A stretch of 7,452 nt of DNA. Source: an uncultured Alistipes sp. GTDB lineage: Bacteria > Bacteroidota > Bacteroidia > Bacteroidales > Rikenellaceae. The stretch covers positions 1-7,452 of the forward strand of contig CAMWIG010000099.1 in the NCBI GenBank assembly GCA_947174295.1, given 5' to 3'. Below are positions 1 through 6,567 of this stretch, piece by piece. Position 1 is the stretch's first letter, and each line of letters opens with the position of its first letter. The translations under genes were made by a program, and so were the position numbers. The notes beneath the pieces are model-generated. The model searched no databases, had not been told where the DNA came from, and saw nothing but the letters and a program-made list of their open reading frames with translations.

Positions 1-16
1 ACGGGATATGGGCTGT

Positions 17-1006
17 TTACTCGGCATTGGCTGTATCGAATTTTTCGAGGTTCGCCTGCCGGATGTTCTCCATCAGGTCGATGTACTCCTCGGGAGTCAT
101 GTTTCTGTCGAAATAGTTTATGGGGTTCACGGGCTGCCCGGCACGCAACACCTCGTAGTGGAGGTGCGGCCCCGTGACACCGCCCGAACGGCCCGATTCG
201 CCGATAACCTGACCGCGCACGACCTTGTCGCCCGGCTTGACGAGCACCTTGTTCAGGTGGGCGTAGCGCGTCTTGTAGCCGAATCCGTGGTCGAGCAGAA
301 TCTGACGGCCGTAGCCCACACGCGAAGACCGGGTATCGATCGACTCGACTACGGCATCGCCCGTCGCGAAGACTACGTTGCCCACGTCGCACCCGAGGTC
401 GATACCCTTGTGGAAGATGGTTCGACGGTACAGCGGATGCGTGCGCCAGCCGAAGTGGTCGATGCTCTTCAAGCGCGTGCGGTCGATGGGCCACACGGCC
501 GGAATAGCCGTCGAGAGCTGCTCCTTGTTTCGGGAAAGCTGCTGCAACTCGTCGAGCGATACGGATTCGAGGTAGAGGCGGCGCGCCATGTCGTCGAGCG
601 AACGCCATGCGGGCACCATGACCGAAGTGTAGAGGTCGCCCTCCAACTCTTCGTACTTCGAATCGGGATACGGCGCATAGACTCCGTCGACGGAGATGGT
701 GTCGACGGCGAAGAGCGAACGGTAGACGTAGTTGTCGCGGTGCTTTATCTCGGATATCTTGCGCTGCGCTGCGGATATTCTGTCGCGCAGAATGTCGTAT
801 TTTATCTCCAACTCGCGGTTGTCGCGGTTGATGGCGTACATCTTGGGAGTGTAGAAAAAATAGGAGAATGCGACGTTGACTATCGACACGAGAATGAATC
901 CGACCAGCGCCTTGCGCAGCAGACGGTACGTCCGCAGGCGGTAGCCGGCATACGTGTCGCCGCTTGTCTGGCGGCGAGAGCTGTTCGTGTCGGTATTTCG
1001 TTCCAT
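17..1006 (-). CDS. Membrane-anchored M23 family metallopeptidase (peptidoglycan endopeptidase)
   Basis: This 329-aa protein is predicted to cut peptide cross-links in peptidoglycan from the periplasmic face of the inner membrane. A basic N-terminus (residues 1-32) precedes one hydrophobic helix at about 33-52, which acts as a signal anchor. A charged, probably coiled-coil stretch follows at about 57-92, then a linker and the LytM/M23 domain at about 180-300. The zinc-site motifs are complete: HKGID gives H199 and D203, and HLH gives H281 and H283; H250 in RYAH is the further catalytic histidine. It therefore looks active rather than a degenerate LytM activator such as EnvC. The start was chosen because it gives a normal anchor and lies about 25 nt below a good promoter. 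It is divergent from alaS; I recall the same M23/alaS pairing in other Bacteroidales. The exact substrate bond cannot be told from sequence. Confidence 0.93.
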   Translation of the reverse strand: MERNTDTNSSRRQTSGDTYAGYRLRTYRLLRKALVGFILVSIVNVAFSYFFYTPKMYAINRDNRELEIKYDILRDRISAAQRKISEIKHRDNYVYRSLFAVDTISVDGVYAPYPDSKYEELEGDLYTSVMVPAWRSLDDMARRLYLESVSLDELQQLSRNKEQLSTAIPAVWPIDRTRLKSIDHFGWRTHPLYRRTIFHKGIDLGCDVGNVVFATGDAVVESIDTRSSRVGYGRQILLDHGFGYKTRYAHLNKVLVKPGDKVVRGQVIGESGRSGGVTGPHLHYEVLRAGQPVNPINYFDRNMTPEEYIDLMENIRQANLEKFDTANAE

Positions 1007-1031
1007 CGTAAAGTAAAAAACTGCTGTTTTT

Positions 1032-1065
1032 GTTGTGCAAATTTAGTGTAAAATGTGTAATTTTG
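1032..1065 (+). promoter_or_regulatory. Predicted Bacteroidetes promoter for alaS-gpmI
   Basis: GTTG (1032-1035) lies 22 bp before TAATTTTG (1058-1065), a full match to TAnnTTTG. The predicted transcription start is near 1070-1073, giving an A-rich leader of about 38 nt before the alaS ATG at 1110, with no Shine-Dalgarno sequence, as is usual in this phylum. The spacer is slightly longer than the usual 19-21 bp, so the -33 call is less certain than the -7 call. Confidence 0.55.
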
Positions 1066-1069
1066 CAAC
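1038..1069 (-). promoter_or_regulatory. Predicted Bacteroidetes promoter for the M23 peptidase gene
   Basis: Read on the minus strand, GTTG (1069-1066, -33 element) is followed after exactly 20 bp by TAAATTTG (1045-1038), a full match to the Bacteroidetes -7 consensus TAnnTTTG. Transcription would begin near 1031, leaving a leader of about 25 nt with no Shine-Dalgarno sequence. It overlaps the alaS promoter on the other strand over nearly its whole length. Confidence 0.6.
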
Positions 1070-1109
1070 CTGAAATTTCAAACGCTAAAAACAGAGTAAA
1101 CCGTATATA

Positions 1110-3734
1110 ATGGAATCAAGTAAAATCCGTCAGGCGTTCCTCGATTTCTTCGAGAGCAAACAACACGCAATCGTACCGTCGGCCCCGATGGTCGTAAAGA
1201 ACGACCCCACGTTGATGTTCACCAACGCGGGCATGAACCAATTCAAGGACATATTTCTCGGCAACGCTCCGAGAAAATACCCCCGCGCTGCCGACACGCA
1301 GAAGTGTCTGCGCGTATCGGGCAAGCACAACGACCTCGAAGAGGTGGGACACGACACCTACCACCACACCATGTTCGAAATGCTCGGCAACTGGTCTTAC
1401 GGCGACTACTTCAAGAAGGAGGCGATCGCCTGGGCGTGGGAGCTGCTCACGAAAGTCTACGAGCTGCCCGCCGAGCGCATGTACGCTACGGTATTCGAGG
1501 GCTCGGAGGAGGACGGCGTGCCATTCGACCAGGAGGCCTACGACTATTGGCGGCAGTATCTGCCCGAGGACCACATCATCCGCGGCAACAAGCACGACAA
1601 CTTCTGGGAGATGGGCGAAACCGGTCCCTGTGGCCCTTGCAGCGAGATTCACTTCGACCTGCGCGACGAGGCCGAAATCGCAGCGAAGCCCGGCCGCGAG
1701 ATGGTGAACCAGAGCTCGCCGCTGGTTATCGAAATCTGGAATCTCGTCTTCATGCAGTTCAACCGCAAGGCCAACGGCTCGCTCGAAGAGCTGCCCGCAC
1801 GCAACGTCGACACCGGCATGGGCTTCGAGCGTCTCTGCATGATTCTCCAAGGCAAGAAGTCGAACTACGACACCGACGTGTTCCAGCCCACCATCCAGCG
1901 CATATCGCAGATGTCGGGCAAGGCATACGGTGCGGATGAGAAGTGCGACATAGCGATGCGCGTCATCGCAGACCACCTGCGCGCCATCGCATTCTCCATC
2001 GCCGACGGTCAGCTGCCGTCGAACGTCAAGGCTGGCTACGTCATCCGACGCATCCTGCGTCGCGCCGTCCGCTACGGATACACCTACATCGGTTTCAACG
2101 AACCGTTCATCTGCCGTCTGGTGCAGGGTCTCGTCGAGCAGATGGGCGACCAGTTCCCCGAGCTCAAAGCCCAGCAGGCGCTCGTCGAGAAGGTCATCGA
2201 AGAGGAGGAGGCGTCGTTCCTGCGCACGCTGGCCACGGGTATCAACCTGCTCGACGGCGTCATCCGCCAGACCAAGCAGGCCGGCAGGAGCGCCATCTCG
2301 GGCAAGGATGCGTTCGTGCTCTACGACACCTTCGGATTCCCGATAGACCTCACGGAGCTCATCGCCCGCGAGCAGGGAGTCGACGTCGACCTCGCCGAAT
2401 TCGAGAACGAGTTGCAGGCTCAGAAGGCGCGCTCGCGCAACGCCGCAGCCGTCGACACCGACGACTGGGTGGAGCTCTTCCCCTGCGTTCAGAGCGAATT
2501 CACGGGCTACGACACGCTCACCGAGAGCGTCCGCATAGCGCGCTACCGCCGCGTGTCGTCGAAGGGCCGCACGACATACCAGCTCGTATTCGACCGCACG
2601 CCGTTCTACGGCAACTCCGGCGGTCAGATAGGCGACACGGGACATATCGAGAGCGCCAACGAACGCATAGACATCGTAGCGACCGAGAAGGAGAACGGAC
2701 TCATCATCCACATAGCAGCCACCCTCCCCGAGAACCCCGCAGCCGACTTCACTGCGGTAGTCGACGCCGAGCAGCGCCAGGCGGCGGCCAACAACCACTC
2801 GGCCACGCACCTCATGCACGAGGCGCTGCGCGAGGTGCTGGGCACGCACGTCGAGCAGAAGGGTTCGATGGTGACGCCGGAGGCGCTGCGCTTCGACTTC
2901 TCGCACTTCCAGAAAGTGACATCCGAAGAGCTGCGCGAGGTGGAGCGCCGCGTGAACCGCTCGATACGCGCCAACCACCCTCTGGTAGAGAATCGCAACG
3001 CCACCAAGGAGGAGGCCGCCGAGGCGGGAGCGATGATGCTCTTCGGCGAAAAGTACGGCGACCGCGTGCGCATGGTGCGCTTCGGCTCGTCGGTAGAGCT
3101 CTGCGGCGGTACGCACACTTCGGCGACCGGCAACATCGGATTCTTCAAAATCGTGAACGAAAGCGCCATCTCGGCCGGCGTGCGACGCATTGAGGCCGTG
3201 ACGGGCGAACGCGCGGAGAACCTTCTCTACGCCGCCGAGGACACGATACGCACAATCGGCGAGTACATCCACAATCCGCAGGTCGTGCAGGCCGTGAAGA
3301 AGCTCGTCGAGAGCAACGACACACTCTCTTCGCAAATCGAGGCCATGCGCCGCGAGCAGGTAGCCGAATGGGCCGAGAAAATCATAGAATCGACACCCGA
3401 GCGCGACGGAGTGAAGCTGGTGGCCATACAGTCGCCGCGCATGCCGGAGATGATTAAGGATTTGGCGCACAATTTGCGCTCGCGTTCGAAGAACATCGTT
3501 CTGGTCATAGGCGCGGCCTACGGCGACAAGCCGTCGCGGACCGTCGCTCTGGGCGACGACGTCGTGGCGGCGGGAGCCGATGCCGGCGCCGTGGTGCGCG
3601 AAGCTGCAAAGGCAATCAACGGCGGCGGCGGCGGACAGAAGTTCCTCGCAACGGCCGGCGGCAAGAACGCCGAAGGTCTGCAACAGGCCATAGACAAGGC
3701 CGTGGAGCTGATTTTGGAAAAAGTAAGAGGTTAA
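1110..3734 (+). CDS. alaS: Alanine--tRNA ligase
   Basis: Cytoplasmic class II synthetase that joins alanine to tRNA-Ala and clears mischarged Ser/Gly-tRNA-Ala. The length (874 aa) is normal for full-length bacterial AlaRS. Order of parts: aminoacylation core about 1-245, with GPCGPC at 172-177 and TGMGFER at 235-241; tRNA-recognition helices about 250-450; editing domain about 550-700 with the zinc motifs HSATH (H563, H567) and CGGTH (C665, H669); then a linker and the C-Ala domain ending in a glycine-rich loop at 838-842 followed by QKFLATAGGKN. All key residues are present, so it should both charge and edit. The start at 1110 gives the standard MESSKIRQAFLDFF beginning. The gene is the first of a probable two-gene operon with gpmI. 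The third codon is the only TCA in the gene, and TTA and CTA do not occur at all. Confidence 0.98.
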   Translation: MESSKIRQAFLDFFESKQHAIVPSAPMVVKNDPTLMFTNAGMNQFKDIFLGNAPRKYPRAADTQKCLRVSGKHNDLEEVGHDTYHHTMFEMLGNWSYGDYFKKEAIAWAWELLTKVYELPAERMYATVFEGSEEDGVPFDQEAYDYWRQYLPEDHIIRGNKHDNFWEMGETGPCGPCSEIHFDLRDEAEIAAKPGREMVNQSSPLVIEIWNLVFMQFNRKANGSLEELPARNVDTGMGFERLCMILQGKKSNYDTDVFQPTIQRISQMSGKAYGADEKCDIAMRVIADHLRAIAFSIADGQLPSNVKAGYVIRRILRRAVRYGYTYIGFNEPFICRLVQGLVEQMGDQFPELKAQQALVEKVIEEEEASFLRTLATGINLLDGVIRQTKQAGRSAISGKDAFVLYDTFGFPIDLTELIAREQGVDVDLAEFENELQAQKARSRNAAAVDTDDWVELFPCVQSEFTGYDTLTESVRIARYRRVSSKGRTTYQLVFDRTPFYGNSGGQIGDTGHIESANERIDIVATEKENGLIIHIAATLPENPAADFTAVVDAEQRQAAANNHSATHLMHEALREVLGTHVEQKGSMVTPEALRFDFSHFQKVTSEELREVERRVNRSIRANHPLVENRNATKEEAAEAGAMMLFGEKYGDRVRMVRFGSSVELCGGTHTSATGNIGFFKIVNESAISAGVRRIEAVTGERAENLLYAAEDTIRTIGEYIHNPQVVQAVKKLVESNDTLSSQIEAMRREQVAEWAEKIIESTPERDGVKLVAIQSPRMPEMIKDLAHNLRSRSKNIVLVIGAAYGDKPSRTVALGDDVVAAGADAGAVVREAAKAINGGGGGQKFLATAGGKNAEGLQQAIDKAVELILEKVRG

Positions 3735-3755
3735 CGACAAACAACACATACGACT

Positions 3756-5285
3756 ATGAGCAACAAAGTCTTACTGATGATTCTCGACGGCTGGGGCAAC
3801 GGCAACCACCAGAAGTCGGATGCAATCTACACGACCCATCCCGAGTATATCTCGAACATGACCGCCGCATATCCGCACGCACAGCTGCGGACCGACGGCG
3901 AAAACGTCGGCCTGCCCGACGGTCAGATGGGCAACTCCGAGGTGGGCCACCTCAACATAGGCGCCGGTCGCGTGGTATATCAGGATTTGGTGAAAATCAA
4001 CCGCGCATGCGCCGACAACTCGATAATGCAGAACCCCGAAATCGTCAAGGCGTTCGAATATGCCAAGTCGAACGGCGTGAACGTGCACTTCATGGGTCTG
4101 GTTTCGGACGGCGGAGTGCACTCGTCGCTCGACCACCTGTTCAAGCTCACGGACATCGCTGCGGCATACGGCATCGAGAATACGTTCGTGCACTGCTTCA
4201 TGGACGGCCGCGACACCGACCCGCACAGCGGAAAGGGCTTCATCGCAGCGCTCGAACAGCACATGAACGAAAAGTCGACCGGCAAAGTGGCGTCGATCAT
4301 CGGCCGCTACTACGCCATGGACCGCGACAAACGCTGGGAACGCGTGAAAATCGCATACGACATGCTCGTGGAGGGAATCGGCGACCGTTCGTCGGACATG
4401 GTAGAGGCCATGCAGCGCTCGTATGACATGGATGTCACCGACGAGTTCGTGAAGCCCGTAGTGCGCATCGACGCCGAGGGACAGCCCGTCGGCCGCATCG
4501 AGGAGGGCGACATGGTGATATTCTTCAACTACCGCAACGACCGCGCGAAGGAACTTACGATAGTGCTCACGCAGGAGGATATGCCCGAGCAGGGAATGCA
4601 CACCCTGCCGCTCTACTACTGTTGCATGACGCCATACGATGCCAAGTTCACCGGTCTGCACATACTCTTCGACAAGGAGAACGTGCCCAACACCATAGGC
4701 GAGTACGTATCGAAGTGCGGGCTCTCGCAGCTGCGCATCGCCGAGACAGAGAAGTACGCCCACGTGACGTTCTTCCTCAACGGCGGCCGCGAGGAGAAGT
4801 TCGAGGGCGAGGAGCGCATACTCGTGGCATCGCCGAAGGTCGCGACATACGACCTGCAACCCGAGATGAGCGCATACGAAGTGGCCGACAAACTGGCCGA
4901 GGCTCTCGATTCGCAGAAGTACGACTTCATCTGTCTGAACTTCGCCAACGGCGACATGGTGGGCCACACGGGCGTCTACGACGCAATCGTCGCAGCGGTA
5001 AAGGCTGTCGACAAGTGCGTGGAGAAGGTCGTCGAGGCTGCCAAGCGCAACGGCTACGAGGTGGTGCAAATCGCCGACCACGGAAATGCCGACAATGCAA
5101 TCAACGCCGACGGAACGCCCAACACGGCGCACTCGCTCACCCCCGTGCCCATCGTCGTGGTTTCAGACCGCGTGAAGAGCGTGCACGACGGCATTCTGGC
5201 CGACGTGGCACCCACGGTACTGTCGCTCATGGGTCTCGAACAGCCCGAGGAGATGACGGGAAAGTCGCTCGTCGAGTTCAAGTAG
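3756..5285 (+). CDS. gpmI: 2,3-bisphosphoglycerate-independent phosphoglycerate mutase
   Basis: Cytoplasmic glycolytic enzyme that interconverts 3- and 2-phosphoglycerate through a phosphoserine intermediate, using two Mn ions and no bisphosphoglycerate. At 509 aa it has the usual length. The alkaline-phosphatase-like metal sites are complete: D11 in LDGWG, the phosphorylated S61 in GNSEVGH, D400 and H404 in NGDMVGH, D441 and H442 in ADHGNAD, and H459 in TAHS. The substrate-binding DGRDTDP motif is at 150-156, in the inserted phosphotransferase domain (about 75-310). The ATG lies 21 bp after the alaS stop with no promoter or terminator between, so the two genes are probably co-transcribed. 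A strong terminator follows 22 bp after the stop. Nothing is truncated or odd. Confusion with the unrelated cofactor-dependent GpmA is excluded by the motifs. Confidence 0.98.
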   Translation: MSNKVLLMILDGWGNGNHQKSDAIYTTHPEYISNMTAAYPHAQLRTDGENVGLPDGQMGNSEVGHLNIGAGRVVYQDLVKINRACADNSIMQNPEIVKAFEYAKSNGVNVHFMGLVSDGGVHSSLDHLFKLTDIAAAYGIENTFVHCFMDGRDTDPHSGKGFIAALEQHMNEKSTGKVASIIGRYYAMDRDKRWERVKIAYDMLVEGIGDRSSDMVEAMQRSYDMDVTDEFVKPVVRIDAEGQPVGRIEEGDMVIFFNYRNDRAKELTIVLTQEDMPEQGMHTLPLYYCCMTPYDAKFTGLHILFDKENVPNTIGEYVSKCGLSQLRIAETEKYAHVTFFLNGGREEKFEGEERILVASPKVATYDLQPEMSAYEVADKLAEALDSQKYDFICLNFANGDMVGHTGVYDAIVAAVKAVDKCVEKVVEAAKRNGYEVVQIADHGNADNAINADGTPNTAHSLTPVPIVVVSDRVKSVHDGILADVAPTVLSLMGLEQPEEMTGKSLVEFK

Positions 5286-5307
5286 AACGTCCGACGACGG
5301 CAAACCT

Positions 5308-5340
5308 ATGACGGCGGGGTCGACCCCGCCGTCATTTTTT
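5308..5340 (+). terminator. Strong intrinsic terminator of the alaS-gpmI transcript
   Basis: Two perfect 12-bp arms, ATGACGGCGGGG (5308-5319) and CCCCGCCGTCAT (5324-5335), flank a TCGA loop, and six T residues (5335-5340) follow. The loop is self-complementary, so 5308-5335 is one 28-bp perfect palindrome. It lies 22 bp after the gpmI stop. The right arm contains the stop codon (5332-5334) of the convergent minus-strand gene. Read on the minus strand the hairpin has no T-run after it, so strong termination is predicted only for the plus-strand transcript. Confidence 0.93.
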
Positions 5341-5610
5341 ATCGGTGCGCATGCCGCAGTCGAAACCGTAGTTGAAACAGAAGTCGCGTATCTCGCTGCT
5401 CGTCGCAGGACGCACGAAAAGATACGAATCGGGCAGCAACACGCCGTAGCTAACCGAGGTCTCCTCGGACGCCGAAGAGAACACTTCGAGCACTACCCTG
5501 TCGCCGCAAAGGCGATCGAAGATTCCATATACGGGATTGCAGCCGCCGAGGCTGACCGAGAAAGCGTAGACTTCGCCTACCACTAACTTACAGGCTTGAA
5601 TACGGTCCAT
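5332..5610 (-). CDS. Hypothetical protein, 92 aa
   Basis: I do not recognise this family. The 92-aa product has no signal peptide or membrane helix, so it is probably cytoplasmic. Alternating hydrophobic stretches at about 8-20, 37-44 and 52-66 suggest a small beta-rich, perhaps barrel-like fold. The C-terminal part (about 63-86) is rich in aromatic residues and ends with NYGFDCG. Five cysteines (7, 24, 35, 78, 85) are many for this size, but they are not arranged as a clear zinc motif. Support for it being real: it fills the space between two genes facing the same way, has the same GC-rich third positions and lack of TTA, CTA and TCA codons as its neighbours, and reads like a folded protein. 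It ends inside the gpmI terminator. It lies 107 bp after the SDR gene, and I found no convincing promoter of its own. Its function is unknown. Confidence 0.72.
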   Translation of the reverse strand: MDRIQACKLVVGEVYAFSVSLGGCNPVYGIFDRLCGDRVVLEVFSSASEETSVSYGVLLPDSYLFVRPATSSEIRDFCFNYGFDCGMRTDKK

Positions 5611-5689
5611 AGTCGCATGAATTTATTCCGAGGTGTCGATTTGAATAATAAAGTTGAAGACGAATATCGCAATTATTTTCGCAAATCCC

Positions 5690-5718
5690 AAAAAGTTTGC
5701 ATATAAAGAGCAAACTTT
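5690..5718 (-). terminator. Possible weak terminator / inverted repeat after the SDR gene
   Basis: A perfect 9-bp inverted repeat, AAAGTTTGC (5692-5700) and GCAAACTTT (5710-5718), has a 9-nt AT loop. On the minus strand the stem runs into TTTTT (5694-5690), three of which are part of the stem. It begins at the last base of the SDR stop codon, where an intrinsic terminator would be expected. Only three of nine pairs are GC, so it would be weak and may only attenuate read-through into the 92-aa gene. The rest of the 5611-5717 gap is AT-rich and shows no other clear element. Confidence 0.42.
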
Positions 5719-6518
5719 CAACCTCGTCCGCCCAACGATTCGTAGAACGGATACATAGGCGACGCCAGACCGTAGCCTCCGGCTACCGCAAGCAGCTGCC
5801 CGGTGACATACGACGACCTGTCGCCGGCCAGATACAGCACCGCATCGGCTATGTCGCCGGCAGTACCCACGCGCCCCAAAGGCACACACGAGAGAAACGT
5901 GCGGCGGAATCCTTCGCTCATGTTGTCCACGGCCGCCGTCTCGGTGAATCCCGGCAATACGGCATTGCAGCGGATGCCGTGTGCGGCATACTGCACGGCA
6001 ATCTGCTGCGTGAGAAAGTTTATCGACGCCTTCGCCAGACCGTATGCCGTGCGCGACACGTCGGGAATCACGCCTCCGACCGACGAAATGTTGACTATCG
6101 AACCTCCGCCGGTGCGCATCATGGACTTCACGGCCGCCTGCGATGCGGCGTAGACGCTCAGCAGATTGCGCTCCACTATCGCAAGGAACGATTCGGCCGG
6201 CGTCGACGCCACATCGAGGTCGACCGACACATCGGTAGAGCCGTAGTTGTTGACCAGCACGTCGATGCGACCCTCGCGGTCGACGGTCTCATCAATCATC
6301 GCGGCGAACGTATCGCGGTCGCCGGCATCGAACCGAACGACGTCGACACGACCGCCCGAAGAGGCTGCGATTCGCTGCGCCGCATCGCGGCCTCGCGCCG
6401 TATCCCGCACGGCGAGATATACCGCCGCGCCGGCCTCGGCAAGCCGTTGTGCGCACTCGAAGCCTATGCCTCGCGTCGAGGCCGTGACGAGTGCGACTTT
6501 TCCGTTCATCTCTTTCAT
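5718..6518 (-). CDS. SDR family NAD(P)-dependent oxidoreductase, candidate bile-acid hydroxysteroid dehydrogenase
   Basis: Classical short-chain dehydrogenase/reductase, 266 aa, cytoplasmic, with one Rossmann domain. The cofactor loop reads TASTRGIG (12-19), a variant of TGxxxGIG. T15, R16 and above all R38 at the end of the second beta strand suggest NADP(H) preference. NNYG (90-93) replaces the usual NNAG. The catalytic tetrad is N118, S146, Y159 and K163, with Ala rather than Ser before the lysine. From memory, the run from the STRGIG loop through NNYGSTD, VVPDxSR-like and RCNAVLPG segments to YVTGQ and VAGG closely resembles clostridial and Bacteroides 7-alpha-hydroxysteroid dehydrogenases, more than FabG. 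This is recall, not an alignment. The start at 6518 gives MKEMNGKVALVTAS; M4 (6509) is an alternative. It is divergent from the znuA-like gene, with no certain promoter in the 49-bp gap. The substrate is unproven; a sugar or other alcohol is possible. Confidence 0.9.
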   Translation of the reverse strand: MKEMNGKVALVTASTRGIGFECAQRLAEAGAAVYLAVRDTARGRDAAQRIAASSGGRVDVVRFDAGDRDTFAAMIDETVDREGRIDVLVNNYGSTDVSVDLDVASTPAESFLAIVERNLLSVYAASQAAVKSMMRTGGGSIVNISSVGGVIPDVSRTAYGLAKASINFLTQQIAVQYAAHGIRCNAVLPGFTETAAVDNMSEGFRRTFLSCVPLGRVGTAGDIADAVLYLAGDRSSYVTGQLLAVAGGYGLASPMYPFYESLGGRG

Positions 6519-6552
6519 AGCATGTCATGTATTAATCGAGCGGAATAATTAC

Positions 6553-6560
6553 TATCTTTG
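6553..6560 (+). promoter_or_regulatory. Predicted -7 promoter element of the znuA-like gene
   Basis: TATCTTTG is a full match to the Bacteroidetes -7 consensus TAnnTTTG. It ends only 7 bp before the ATG at 6568, so transcription would start at or within a few bases of the start codon. No convincing TTG-type -33 element was found 19-23 bp upstream, and no clear Zur-like palindrome is visible in the 49-bp gap. A regulator could still act here. Confidence 0.5.
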
Positions 6561-6567
6561 TGCCACG

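Noticed and set aside
1015..1032. A small A/T hairpin (AAAAAC, TGCT loop, GTTTTT) in the M23 leader
   Set aside because: Only one GC pair in a six-pair stem in an AT-rich spacer; it is likely chance and too weak to call a terminator or riboswitch.
8..1051. A 347-codon open frame on the plus strand opposite the M23 gene
   Set aside because: Register shadow; it would also run through the divergent promoter region, and the minus-strand product has complete M23 motifs.
1116..3749. An 877-codon open frame on the minus strand opposite alaS
   Set aside because: It is the exact codon-register shadow of alaS, is rich in Arg/His/Val/Leu without domain patterns, and is explained by the lack of TTA, CTA and TCA codons in alaS.
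3771..5132. A 453-codon open frame on the minus strand opposite gpmI
   Set aside because: Same register shadow effect; gpmI has every catalytic residue and is clearly the real gene.
5697..6548. A 283-codon open frame on the plus strand opposite the SDR gene
   Set aside because: Low-complexity Arg/His-rich shadow; the minus strand encodes a complete SDR.
6247..6567. An N-terminal extension of the znuA-like gene by 107 codons
   Set aside because: It overlaps the SDR gene, is Ser/Arg-rich without structure, and would bury the lipoprotein signal sequence; the ATG at 6568 gives a proper signal and lipobox-like site.
6519..6567. A Zur operator in the gap before the znuA-like gene
   Set aside because: I looked for an inverted repeat and found none convincing, so zinc control is only a guess from the gene's role.
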